From assembly GCF_001278115.1 (NCBI RefSeq), contig NZ_LIYD01000005.1, positions 2,001,715 to 2,065,714 on the forward strand: DNA of 64,000 nucleotides. The letters run 5' to 3'. Made by a program: the position numbers and the translations under genes. Origin of the DNA: Flavobacterium akiainvivens. Its GTDB lineage: Bacteria > Bacteroidota > Bacteroidia > Flavobacteriales > Flavobacteriaceae. Positions 35,245-43,615 of the stretch are shown in pieces (position 1 is the stretch's first letter; each line of letters opens with the position of its first letter). The notes under the pieces are model-generated. The model ran no database searches, was not told where the DNA came from, and saw nothing but the letters and a program-made list of their open reading frames with translations.

Positions 35245-36036
35245 TTGAAAAAAATAAGCCGCAGAAACTTTCTTGGCAATACCGCCGCCGCAAGTGCCGC
35301 AGGATTGCTGGTACCCACATCATTTTTTCATGCCTCGCCGCATGGAGAAGAAACAAAACAATCTACAAGGCCCAAAGTGCTGTTTTTTGATGTAAACGAA
35401 ACCCTGCTCGACCTTACCCCCATGAAAAAAAGCGTAGGCGATGCCCTGAACGGCCGGGCCGACCTGCTGTCGCTGTGGTTTACCACCATGCTGCACTATT
35501 CACTGGTAAGCACCGTGGCTAACCAGTATCATGATTTTGGGGCTGTTGGGGCTGCCGCACTTATTATGGTGGGTAAAAACAACGGTATTACCCTAACCGA
35601 AGACCAGGCCAAAGCAGCCATAAAACCTATACTGTCTTTACCGCCGCATATAGATGTATTGGCATCTTTAGCACGCTTAAAACAGGCGGGCTTTAAAATG
35701 GTGTCGTTTACCAACTCATCATCAAAAGCCGTAGCGGCACAACTTGAAAATGCCCGGCTTACCTCATACTTTGATGCACAACTAAGCATAGAGGAAATTG
35801 GCAAATTTAAACCTCATGCCGATGCTTACAGCTGGGCTGCCCGTAAAATGGGTATTGCCCCACAGGAGTGTATGCTTATTGCTGCCCATGGCTGGGATGT
35901 GGCCGGTGCACAATGGGCAGGCTGGCGCACTGCATTTTTAAGCAGACCCGGACAACAGCTGTACCCTCTTGCCGCTGAACCTGAATTTACAGCACCACAC
36001 TTAGGCAAATTATCTGATGTGCTTGTTGCCCTGTAA
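35245..36036 (+). CDS. Tat-exported HAD-family haloacid dehalogenase type II
   Basis: 263 aa. Starts with TTG, the only start that keeps the signal. The N-terminus carries a twin-arginine signal (SRRNFLGNTAAASAAGLL). The HAD core follows: nucleophile in VLFFDVNETLLDL, VSFTNSSSKA, the motif III lysine in GKFKPHADAYSWAARKMG, and MLIAAHGWDVAGAQWAGW. HAD type II enzymes act on 2-haloacids or related substrates; periplasmic placement by Tat is less usual. It is monocistronic, followed by a GC-rich hairpin at 36045-36065. Confidence 0.85.
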   Translation: MKKISRRNFLGNTAAASAAGLLVPTSFFHASPHGEETKQSTRPKVLFFDVNETLLDLTPMKKSVGDALNGRADLLSLWFTTMLHYSLVSTVANQYHDFGAVGAAALIMVGKNNGITLTEDQAKAAIKPILSLPPHIDVLASLARLKQAGFKMVSFTNSSSKAVAAQLENARLTSYFDAQLSIEEIGKFKPHADAYSWAARKMGIAPQECMLIAAHGWDVAGAQWAGWRTAFLSRPGQQLYPLAAEPEFTAPHLGKLSDVLVAL

Positions 36037-36044
36037 ACAAAAAA

Positions 36045-36065
36045 TCCCCGCCGGGTGGGCGGGGA
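36045..36065 (+). terminator. GC-rich hairpin after the HAD gene
   Basis: TCCCCGCC, a short loop, GGCGGGGA, 9 bases after the stop. It lacks a clear T run, so termination is likely but not certain. Confidence 0.55.
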
Positions 36066-36100
36066 CTTCTCCTCAATTAAAAATTCTATTATCGCTTTAC

Positions 36101-37747
36101 TTACTCTTTAATAATTTTAGTTGTACTGCCACTGTCTGTACCCAGCAGGTAAACACCTTTTGCAAGTCCGGATACATCTATGGTAACCTCGTTTGCTTTT
36201 TGGGTATTCTCTACCCTAATCAGCGTTTTGCCATATAGGTCAGTAAGTGTAAATACGGTAGTATCCTGTGCTCCTGTTATGGTAAGTACATTATTAACCG
36301 GGTTAGGATAAGCGTTAAATGTTTGTATTTTACGCATCATTTTCGCCTTACCATCCTGGCATTTTTCCCTGCAGTTAATGTTATCAAGATATACAACACC
36401 AAAGTCTTTAGAGGCGCCACAGTCTGCCACTACAAACTCAAGCAGCAGGTACCTTTCGTGGAATTCTTCAGGAATATAAAGCGTCCTGCAATGCCAGTCG
36501 GTATACACAAACTCTCCGCCCAGTGGCCCGTTAGTAGTGCCAAAAATAGGGTTGGTATTATCTGCCTTAAGACAGTAAGATGCTACTATGGTATTGCTGC
36601 TTACATCTATAACACGTGCGGTAAAGAACGGCTGATGATCAGGGTCGCCCTGGTGCGTGTTTTGTGCGCTAAATGCAAAGTTAAAGCTAATGAAAGGCAC
36701 ACCCGTAAAGTATTGGGACATACTGGTAACATCGGCATTGCCGTCATTAACGTTAAGCTTCATAGCAAAGTTGCCCGATATTACACGCTGTACCGCAACC
36801 GCAGGAGAGCAGCTGGCCAGGAATGGGTCTACCCCTACAGATACCCTTGTGCCATAAGGGGCTGTAAACTGGTCTGGTATGGTAGATGGCATTACTGTAG
36901 CAAAGCCCGGATCATTAGTATCTATATCGCAGCCCACCTGGGTGTAAGACTGTGCACGGTGCTTAAAGTCCCAAGGGTACAGGCCGTCCGGTTCAAAGTT
37001 ACCGTTTTCAATACAGGCCACTTCGCGGCATTTTTCCCTGCAGTTTACGTTATCAAGGTATACGGTACCAAAATCTTTAGATGCACCGCAGTCTGCCACT
37101 ACAAACTCAAGCATAAGTTTTCTTCGCCTGTATTCCTCCGGTATATAAAGTGTTTTACACTGCCAGTCGGTATACACAATTTCGCCGCCAACCGGGCCGG
37201 TGGTTGAGCTGAATAAAGGGTTTGTATTATCGGCCTTAATGCAATAAGAGGCTACTATTGTGCCACTGTTAATATCTACTACCCTGGCGGTAAAAAACGG
37301 CTGGTGATCGGGGTCGCCCTGGTGGCTGTTCATGGCGCTAAAGGCATAGTTAAAGCTAATAAACTCGGCGCCGTTAAAGGGCTGGAACATACTGGTAATA
37401 TCGGCATCGCCATCATTAATATTAAGTTTCATGGCATACTTGTTAAGCACTGTGCGGGGCACGCTTACAGATGGGCTGCATGATGCCAAAAAAGGGTCGA
37501 GCCCCTGAGAAACTACTGTGCCATACGGAAACGAAAACTGGTCTGGTGTGGACGATGCCATAAAGGGTGCAAAGCCGTTTGCAGGGCTTGTATCTATATC
37601 GCAGCCCACTTGTGTATAAGAACCTGCGCGGTGTGAAAACCGCCAGTTGTCTGTTCTTTTTTCAAAGTCGCCATTTTGGATACACTGTGCAAAAATCCCT
37701 GCCGATGACAGCAAGGCTGCCACCAGAAAAATGTAGTGTTTTTTCAT
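36101..37747 (-). CDS. T9SS-sorted protein with two tandem Cys-containing modules
   Basis: 548 aa: signal peptide (to about 20), two homologous modules of about 220 residues and a C-terminal T9SS domain (FNAYPNPVNNVLTI...DVSGLAKGVYLLGTDSGSTTKIIKE). Each module has RAxSYTQVGCDIDT, PDQFxxPYGT, DPFLASCSP, GDPDHQPFFTARV and FVVADCGASKDFGxVYLDNxNCREKC. The nearly identical module texts show a recent tandem duplication. The beta-sandwich-like modules resemble carbohydrate- or ligand-binding domains; no enzyme motif is seen. It is probably surface-anchored. It lies divergent from lipA across a 416-bp AT-rich spacer. Confidence 0.8.
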   Translation of the reverse strand: MKKHYIFLVAALLSSAGIFAQCIQNGDFEKRTDNWRFSHRAGSYTQVGCDIDTSPANGFAPFMASSTPDQFSFPYGTVVSQGLDPFLASCSPSVSVPRTVLNKYAMKLNINDGDADITSMFQPFNGAEFISFNYAFSAMNSHQGDPDHQPFFTARVVDINSGTIVASYCIKADNTNPLFSSTTGPVGGEIVYTDWQCKTLYIPEEYRRRKLMLEFVVADCGASKDFGTVYLDNVNCREKCREVACIENGNFEPDGLYPWDFKHRAQSYTQVGCDIDTNDPGFATVMPSTIPDQFTAPYGTRVSVGVDPFLASCSPAVAVQRVISGNFAMKLNVNDGNADVTSMSQYFTGVPFISFNFAFSAQNTHQGDPDHQPFFTARVIDVSSNTIVASYCLKADNTNPIFGTTNGPLGGEFVYTDWHCRTLYIPEEFHERYLLLEFVVADCGASKDFGVVYLDNINCREKCQDGKAKMMRKIQTFNAYPNPVNNVLTITGAQDTTVFTLTDLYGKTLIRVENTQKANEVTIDVSGLAKGVYLLGTDSGSTTKIIKE

Positions 37748-38133
37748 AAGGTGAAAGTAATTTAGATTGGTTTAGAAAAAAATGATTGGTTGGTTTGCCT
37801 TTAAGGCCTTATTGGCTGTGTTAAAATTAGCCAAAAAAGAATAACCCCATTTCATTTAACTATTAAATATCAAACACTTACACTATTAAAAACAGCAAAA
37901 ATCAATTTAAAAACACTATGCAAAATACATTACATAAAAAGGTTTATATAAATTTAACTCTTTTTAACATAAAAATTATCAAATCTGATTTTCAGTCCGT
38001 TGCGGGAAATCCGCCATTTATCTTAAATATGATTATATTTCGGATTTAGGATAATACCTCCCCTTCACATAATGTATGGCCAATGTGATTTTTATAGCCG
38101 TTTGGTACTGCCTGTTGGTATATAAATTTGCCT

Positions 38134-38141
38134 TATCTTTG
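38134..38141 (+). promoter_or_regulatory. -7 box TATCTTTG of lipA
   Basis: A consensus Bacteroidota -7 element, 22 bases before the lipA ATG at 38164, with a TTGG about 16 bases upstream as possible -33 element. Transcription would start downstream of the frame's earlier ATG at 38128, which excludes that start. The rest of the 37748-38163 spacer is AT-rich and without a gene. Confidence 0.65.
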
Positions 38142-38163
38142 TAGCCTAAAGAAAGAATTGAGT

Positions 38164-39054
38164 ATGGAGAGCGTGCTGGATACTTCAAGGCCCGTTGCTG
38201 CTAACGGCCTTCTTACACAAAAACCAAAATGGCTTAGGGTTAAGCTCCCTACCGGCCAAAAATATACCGAACTGCGCGGGCTTGTAGACAAATACAAGCT
38301 TAACACTATATGTACATCAGGCAGCTGCCCCAATATGGGCGAATGCTGGGGCGAGGGTACTGCTACCTTTATGATATTGGGTAATGTTTGTACACGTTCA
38401 TGCGGCTTTTGCGGCGTGAAAACAGGCCGCCCCGAAACGGTGGACTGGGATGAACCTGAAAAAGTGGCGCGTTCTATTAAAATAATGAACATTAAGCACG
38501 CGGTTATTACCAGTGTAGACCGCGACGACCTTAAAGATATGGGTTCTATTATATGGGCAGAAACGGTTAAGGCCATCCGCAGGATGAACCCTACCACTAC
38601 CCTTGAAACCCTTATACCTGATTTTCAGGGTGTGGAGCGTATTATAGACCGTATTGTGGGGGTATCGCCAGAGGTGGTAAGCCACAACATGGAAACCGTA
38701 AAACGCCTTACCCGCGAGGTGCGCATACAGGCAAAATATGAGCGTAGCCTTGAGGTACTGCGCTACCTGAAAGCCAGCGGCATTAACCGTACCAAATCGG
38801 GCATTATGCTGGGCCTTGGCGAAACCGAAGCCGAAGTACTGCAAACCATGGAAGACCTGCGCAATGTAAACCTTGACGTGCTTACTATAGGCCAGTACCT
38901 GCAACCCAGCAAAAAACACCTGCCGGTTAAGGAGTTCATTACGCCGGACCAGTTTAAGAAATATGAAGAAATAGGCCTTGAAATGGGCTTCCGCCATGTA
39001 GAAAGCGGCGCGCTGGTAAGGTCTTCTTACAAAGCGCAGAAGCACATTCTTTAA
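38164..39054 (+). CDS. lipA: Lipoyl synthase
   Basis: A 296-aa radical SAM enzyme that inserts two sulfurs into octanoyl groups. Auxiliary cluster cysteines in [12 protein letters not shown], radical SAM cluster CTRSCGFC, and the C-terminal RSSY motif serine ([13 protein letters not shown]). The start is set at 38164, because the -7 promoter box at 38134-38141 lies inside the longer frame. It is monocistronic. Downstream there is no usual terminator; instead the tRNA remnant at 39158-39185 and its stem-loop follow. Confidence 0.96.
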   Translation: MESVLDTSRPVAANGLLTQKPKWLRVKLPTGQKYTELRGLVDKYKLNTICTSGSCPNMGECWGEGTATFMILGNVCTRSCGFCGVKTGRPETVDWDEPEKVARSIKIMNIKHAVITSVDRDDLKDMGSIIWAETVKAIRRMNPTTTLETLIPDFQGVERIIDRIVGVSPEVVSHNMETVKRLTREVRIQAKYERSLEVLRYLKASGINRTKSGIMLGLGETEAEVLQTMEDLRNVNLDVLTIGQYLQPSKKHLPVKEFITPDQFKKYEEIGLEMGFRHVESGALVRSSYKAQKHIL

Positions 39055-39157
39055 ATTTGTTTAAAGTTTAAGGTTCCATTCGGGGCGGGCTTGTACGTAA
39101 AAATGGAACGCGGATGACACGGATTGAACAGGTTTAAACGGATTTTACAAATTCAGA

Positions 39158-39185
39158 TCATGGGTTCAATTCCCGTCTTCGCTAC
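39158..39185 (+). pseudogene. tRNA 3'-end remnant (T-arm plus acceptor)
   Basis: 28 bases matching the T-arm and acceptor end of the tRNA-Met at 7938-8011 except at two positions (TGGGTTCAATTCCCGTCTTC here). The rest of the tRNA is missing; upstream sequence is ordinary intergenic DNA. It points right, toward the mobilizable element, and is followed by a terminator as a tRNA gene would be. Such a piece is the typical scar of tRNA-targeted integration. Confidence 0.7.
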
Positions 39186-39188
39186 ATA

Positions 39189-39232
39189 AAATAAAACCGC
39201 TGCATTTCAGTTGAAATGCAGCGGTTTTATTT
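39189..39232 (+). terminator. 17-bp perfect terminator stem
   Basis: ATAAAACCGCTGCATTT, a 6-base loop and its exact complement, ending in a T run. It stands directly behind the tRNA remnant, as the tRNA-Met terminator stands behind the intact gene. The remaining DNA up to 39416 contains a tandem GTAACG repeat and no gene. Confidence 0.85.
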
Positions 39233-39299
39233 TAAAGTTTTCAGGAAAAAGCAGTATCGGTTGAATACAAGGCTTTTATAGGGATAATCAAAGAAGTCA

Positions 39300-39328
39300 G
39301 GTAACGATTTGGTAACGGTGCTTATTGC
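39300..39328 (+). repeat. Left tandem GTAAC repeat of the element
   Basis: GTAACGATTTGGTAACGGTG here parallels GTAACGTTTTAGTAACCTTA at 51034-51053, in the same orientation, and both run on into a similar CTT-TTGC string. They may be arm-type integrase sites. Confidence 0.5.
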
Positions 39329-39416
39329 TTTGCTTTTCAACGTGTTTCCGTTAGCTCAAAGCAAATATACAAAAATTATTATTGTCTATATTTTATTAAA
39401 CAAGAAATGGAAAAGA

Positions 39417-39863
39417 TTAGGCGTCTGCCTTATTGCTGAAATACTCTCGTGCTATTTTGGATACTCCTGTACTAAAATATTTCTTGTCTTTGCAGACTCC
39501 CTCAATTGCTGTTTGCAGTTCTTCGGCATCAGTCCCGATAAGGAGATAACCGTCAATGCCAATTTCTAAAAGAGTGGTTACAATTTGCTCGCTATCATCG
39601 TCACTGTGGGCAATAAGTTTTAAGGTCGGGTATTTTGCTTTTAATTCGTGAAGTTGTGCCAGTACATTGCTGTCAGAAAAATCAAGGTTGATTATACAGA
39701 CTTGGGGAAGTTCTGCCAATGCAGATAATTGTGATAATCCGTCCTCAATGTTCTCCGAAAGGAACAGAACGTTAATTCCTGATAGGTTATTGCTGATTAT
39801 ATTTATAATCGGACTTTTATCATTGATAAACGCAATGTTGATTTGTTCGATAGTGTTTGCCAT
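39417..39863 (-). CDS. Degenerate receiver-domain protein
   Basis: 148 aa with the alternating fold of a response-regulator receiver: INIAFINDKSPI, VCIINLDFSDSN with the phosphoacceptor-like Asp, and IGIDGYLLIGTDAEELQTAI. The conserved lysine after GYL is replaced by Leu and there is no output domain, although the tail resembles a LuxR-type linker. It probably does not signal by phosphorylation. It lies beside the RteC gene, in the place where tetracycline-type conjugative transposons keep the RteA/RteB/RteC regulatory system, and may be a remnant or an anti-regulator. Confidence 0.65.
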   Translation of the reverse strand: MANTIEQINIAFINDKSPIINIISNNLSGINVLFLSENIEDGLSQLSALAELPQVCIINLDFSDSNVLAQLHELKAKYPTLKLIAHSDDDSEQIVTTLLEIGIDGYLLIGTDAEELQTAIEGVCKDKKYFSTGVSKIAREYFSNKADA

Positions 39864-39964
39864 AACTATTTTTATTACTTAGTTATACAAACTTACACAA
39901 ATATTTCAAGGTAGGCTATTTATCGCCTGTGCCTATTTTTAGGGTTGGTTTGCGAAGTATTCAC

Positions 39965-40810
39965 CTATAAATCTTTATCCATATATTCTTCCAAAGAAGA
40001 TTTCAGCTGGTCTAAAAATGCAGTTCGGGAACCTGCTCGATATTTCATTCGATGAAAAGAATTGTGCAAATCTCCCAAAGTAATCTGGAATAATCTTTCC
40101 AAAGTCATACTGATTTTTCGTATTCCTATTTTACCGTAGGAAAGAGAGCCATGTGCATACAGCGCATAAATCAATTCTATCAGTGCATTTTTGGTATCTG
40201 TCCAAAGGATACCGTCAGATGAGATACCGCTTGCAGAAAGAGAGCCTGCTATTTCATCATTGTTGATTTTTTGGAGTATGTAGGTATAGAGTAGCTCATT
40301 TGCTATTATCCGAGCCACTTTGTTATCATAGTAGGTTGAAAACAGCGGGTCAATCTCAAAAACAAAACTGTTCAGCCCATCGTGGAAATTAATGTTGCCT
40401 AACCTAAAGTAGGTTTCATCACGGTCGGTTCTTCCTGAACGATAATATCTGTAAAAATCCGAATTGTAGATATGCTCCCTATATTCCTGTTTTAATTCCT
40501 GCAATTGTTCTGAAAAATAACTGGCGTACATTTTCCCTCCGTCAACGGGACAAGCGGTCTGTATGCGAAATATCTTATTGTGGTAAATGAGTTTGGAGAG
40601 GATATATGGCTTAATGTTGCGAAAGAAATTGATTTCCTCCCATTGGTTTTTAAAGCCTTGCTTTGTAACATCCTCTCTTATAGACCATAAATATTCTTTC
40701 AGATATATGGTCATTTGATATGCTTCATCAATTGCATTAGGTGCAGAAAGCGAAATTGCATTTTCTTTTCGCTGTATCTCTGTGATAATATGATTTAATG
40801 AAAATGTCAT
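39965..40810 (-). CDS. rteC: RteC family protein
   Basis: 281 aa matching the RteC family of Bacteroidota conjugative transposons (LKQEYREHIYNSDFYRYYRSGRTDRDETYFRLGN, then YALYAHGSLSYGKIGIRKISMTLERLFQITLGDLHNSFHRMKYRAGSRTAFLDQLKSSLEEYM). The C-terminal part has a winged-helix-like look. In CTnDOT, RteC activates the excision operon. No tetQ or rteAB genes are present here, so its inducer is unclear. Its presence supports descent of this element from a CTnDOT-like ICE. Confidence 0.85.
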   Translation of the reverse strand: MTFSLNHIITEIQRKENAISLSAPNAIDEAYQMTIYLKEYLWSIREDVTKQGFKNQWEEINFFRNIKPYILSKLIYHNKIFRIQTACPVDGGKMYASYFSEQLQELKQEYREHIYNSDFYRYYRSGRTDRDETYFRLGNINFHDGLNSFVFEIDPLFSTYYDNKVARIIANELLYTYILQKINNDEIAGSLSASGISSDGILWTDTKNALIELIYALYAHGSLSYGKIGIRKISMTLERLFQITLGDLHNSFHRMKYRAGSRTAFLDQLKSSLEEYMDKDL

Positions 40811-40975
40811 TTTAAAGAGAATTTTTATTTTAGGCGTTTATATATATGATATGTATTATCATTAGCAAACGCTAAAACGTACCAAAAGAGCATTAAATAA
40901 GCCTCTTCATTAATGTGAGCTTTATTGAGTATTTCGTTATATTTTTATTTCTTACTCTCGTCTGGATGTTTAAGA

Positions 40976-41017
40976 AATAAAGGAGAAGCTTACCTTAATT
41001 CAAGCTCCTCCTTTATT
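40976..41017 (-). terminator. Terminator of the alcohol dehydrogenase gene
   Basis: AATAAAGGAGAAGCTT and AAGCTCCTCCTTTATT form a 16-bp stem with one wobble pair, 27 bases after the stop codon. Confidence 0.75.
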
Positions 41018-41043
41018 ATTTTTATTTAAAAAGAGAAATGGAA

Positions 41044-42057
41044 TTATATGGAAATAACTATTTTGCCAACCATATCTCCTTTTTCTATTCTTTTATATGC
41101 ATCCCTTACCTCATCCATATTATAGACCTTATCAATAACAGGATGGATATTATTAATTTCTATAGCACGGTTCATTTTTGAGAAACTTTCGGCACTTCCG
41201 GTCGCCAGACCCTGAATGCGTATAAATGACATATTGATGGAATGTTTGTGAATATCAATGGGTAATGCAGAACCCGATATAAATCCCGCAGTTGCCAAAA
41301 AACCATTTTCTTTGAGTGAAAGTAAGGACTGTTCTATGGTTTTTGTACCTGCAATATCCAGCGTAATATCTACTCCCTGTCCACCATTAAGTCGAAGAAC
41401 TTCTTTGTGCCATTTTGGATGTTCTTTATAATTAATGACTTCATCCGCTCCAAGTTCTAATAATTTCAATTCTTTTTCTTTTGTACTGGTAGTGGCTATC
41501 ACTTTGGCTCCTGCTGCTTTTGCCAATTGTAAGGCAAAAATGGAAACACCTCCCGTTCCTTGTGTCAGTACGGTTTGTCCGATTTGCAGGTTTGCCTGAT
41601 TAATTAGTGCGTGCCAAGCTGTTACGGCAGCAATTGGCAATGTGGAAACCTCCTCAAAACTTAGATTACTTGGAGCTTTTACAATCCCGTAAGTTGGTAG
41701 GCAAACATATTCTGCTAAAACGCCCTGTGTTTGCCACGCAACTCTTGTGTTGTATTCTTTTTGAAAGTTCCCTTTTGTCCAATTCTGTACATATTGGACT
41801 GCCACACGGTCTCCAACTTTCCATCCGCTTACGTCTTCTCCCAACTCTTCTATAATCCCTGCTCCATCAGATACTGGTGTGTAAGGAAGGTTAGGCAAGT
41901 CTTTGTAGAAATTGCCACTTGCTAATAAGAAATCCAAATAATTAAGCGAAACGGCTTTTATTCTTACAAGAACTTCTCCCTGTTTTGGACTTGGCTTCAC
42001 TACTTCCTTTAATTGTAATTTGTCAATATCGAACTCTTCTAATTGTATTGCTTTCAT
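41044..42057 (-). CDS. Zinc-independent NAD(P)-dependent alcohol dehydrogenase (MDR family)
   Basis: 337 aa, medium-chain dehydrogenase/reductase fold: GroES-like N-terminus (KPSPKQGEVLVRIKAVSLNYLDFLLASG, DGAGIIEELGEDVSGWKVGDRV) and a Rossmann domain with TQGTGGVSIFALQLAKAAGAKVIATT. The catalytic zinc ligands of classical alcohol dehydrogenases are not seen, so it is quinone-oxidoreductase-like. It is divergent from the AraC regulator (123-bp shared region), which probably controls it. This is cargo of the mobile element and its base composition is more AT-rich than the core. Confidence 0.88.
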   Translation of the reverse strand: MKAIQLEEFDIDKLQLKEVVKPSPKQGEVLVRIKAVSLNYLDFLLASGNFYKDLPNLPYTPVSDGAGIIEELGEDVSGWKVGDRVAVQYVQNWTKGNFQKEYNTRVAWQTQGVLAEYVCLPTYGIVKAPSNLSFEEVSTLPIAAVTAWHALINQANLQIGQTVLTQGTGGVSIFALQLAKAAGAKVIATTSTKEKELKLLELGADEVINYKEHPKWHKEVLRLNGGQGVDITLDIAGTKTIEQSLLSLKENGFLATAGFISGSALPIDIHKHSINMSFIRIQGLATGSAESFSKMNRAIEINNIHPVIDKVYNMDEVRDAYKRIEKGDMVGKIVISI

Positions 42058-42168
42058 ATCTAATCTTATTTTCTACAAAGTTGACTAATCGTAGTTTAAA
42101 AACTTGGTACTCTTCTTTGAAAAAACAGTAACATTATTGGGCGTTGTAATGCGGTAACCAAAAATTAG

Positions 42169-42176
42169 TATTTTTG
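42169..42176 (+). promoter_or_regulatory. -7 box TATTTTTG of the araC-type gene
   Basis: A consensus -7 element ending 4 bases before the ATG at 42181, suggesting a nearly leaderless transcript. Confidence 0.45.
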
Positions 42177-42180
42177 CATT

Positions 42181-43023
42181 ATGGATATTATTCACGAAAC
42201 ATTTGCAATTGAGATTGCAGAATATGATGAATGGCAAGATAGAAGCCGTAAAAACAATTTCTTTGAACTGGTTTACATTTTGGATGGCAAAGGATTTCAT
42301 AGTGTCAATTATGTAGATTATCCATATGAAGAAAACGGTATTTTCCTTTTACCTACGGCTAAATGCCATAAATATGTAATTGAAAAGCCAACCCGATTTT
42401 TGTTTGTCAGGTTTATGGGAAGTTATTTTTTACCTAACTCGAATGGAACTGTTGATTACAGCAACTGGTTTAGCCGTTTAAACTTTATTATGGGAAATCA
42501 CAGTCATCTTTCAGGAGAAATGATTGACGACCCTGATGATAAAAAACAGCTGAAGAGACTTTTAGATGTAATAATTTATGAATACAATAGAAAAGATATT
42601 TGTTCTGCATTTGTAATTCAGAATACATTAGTTTCTGTGCTGGCAATCATTTGTAGGAATGTTCAGCAAAAGGTATGGGGTGGACGAACTTTCAACGATG
42701 AAAAATTTGTTGATTTACTCAATTTCATAAGCTTCAATATTCTCGACCCCGAAAAGCTATCCGTTAAATATCTATCCAATAAATTTCACGTTTCCGAAAC
42801 TTACTTTAGTGAATATTTTAGGCGTAATTCCTCGGAACGGTTTCAGGATTACGTATTAAAATCTAAATTACGGATTGCACAGTCAAGAGCAAAATATACG
42901 GATAATCCTATTCAGGATATTGCTCTTGATTTAGGATTTACCGATAGTAGTCATCTCAATAGGATGATGAAAAATCACTTTGGAAAAGGAATGCGGGAAA
43001 TCAGAAAAGAAATGAAGAAGTAA
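42181..43023 (+). CDS. AraC family transcriptional regulator
   Basis: 280 aa: N-terminal cupin-like sensor (FFELVYILDGKGFHSVNY...KPTRFLFVRFMG) and C-terminal AraC double HTH (LSVKYLSNKFHVSETYFSEYF, DNPIQDIALDLGFTDSSHLNRMMKNHFGKGMREIRK). It is divergent from the alcohol dehydrogenase, which it probably activates; the ligand is unknown. It is followed 21 bases later by the ATPase gene in the same direction. Confidence 0.88.
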   Translation: MDIIHETFAIEIAEYDEWQDRSRKNNFFELVYILDGKGFHSVNYVDYPYEENGIFLLPTAKCHKYVIEKPTRFLFVRFMGSYFLPNSNGTVDYSNWFSRLNFIMGNHSHLSGEMIDDPDDKKQLKRLLDVIIYEYNRKDICSAFVIQNTLVSVLAIICRNVQQKVWGGRTFNDEKFVDLLNFISFNILDPEKLSVKYLSNKFHVSETYFSEYFRRNSSERFQDYVLKSKLRIAQSRAKYTDNPIQDIALDLGFTDSSHLNRMMKNHFGKGMREIRKEMKK

Positions 43024-43044
43024 TCTGAATTTAAACCAATACCT

Positions 43045-43605
43045 ATGAAATGTCAGAAAAAAAATCAATATCAAAACTACTACGTTATTACCGGTGGACC
43101 AGGCGTTGGAAAGACAACATTGCTTAATGCACTCGAAATTAAAGGTATGCGTGTAATTCCGGAAGATGCTCGGCAAATTATTAAAGAACAGATGCAAACC
43201 AACGGAGAAGGAGTGCCATGGAAGAATAAGACTTTATATGCAGAGTTAATGTTTGACGCTTCTTTAAGCACATATCGAAAAGTTGTTAGAGAAGTGTATG
43301 ATAAAACCGTTTTTTTTGATAGAGGACTATTGGACGTAATTTGCTATATGGAAATGGAAAACATACCTATATCTGAAGAGCAGAATAGTCAGGCAGAAGC
43401 AAATTCATATAATCGAAAAGTATTCATTCTTCCGCCTTGGTTAGACATCTACGAAACAGACAATGAAAGGAAACAAACTTGGAAAGAAGCTGTGTACACT
43501 TTTGATAAAATGAAGCAGACTTATTTAGATTTTGATTATAACGTGATTGAGGTTCCTAAAGAAACTGTTGACAAAAGATGTGAATTTATTTTAGACAACA
43601 TTTGA
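43045..43605 (+). CDS. AAA P-loop ATPase/kinase-like, cargo paralogue
   Basis: 186 aa; Walker A GGPGVGKTT, then EDARQIIKEQMQTNG, FFDRGLLDVICYMEM and FILPPWLDIYETDNERKQTWKEA. The last motif matches FFLPPWEEIYTADEARYENYEQA of the core protein at 16542-17078, so they are paralogues of one family. Sequence and AT content differ clearly, so this copy came with the mobile element rather than by local duplication. It lies 10 bases before the convergent mobB end and shares a direction with the AraC gene. Confidence 0.82.
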   Translation: MKCQKKNQYQNYYVITGGPGVGKTTLLNALEIKGMRVIPEDARQIIKEQMQTNGEGVPWKNKTLYAELMFDASLSTYRKVVREVYDKTVFFDRGLLDVICYMEMENIPISEEQNSQAEANSYNRKVFILPPWLDIYETDNERKQTWKEAVYTFDKMKQTYLDFDYNVIEVPKETVDKRCEFILDNI

Positions 43606-43615
43606 TAAACAATTT

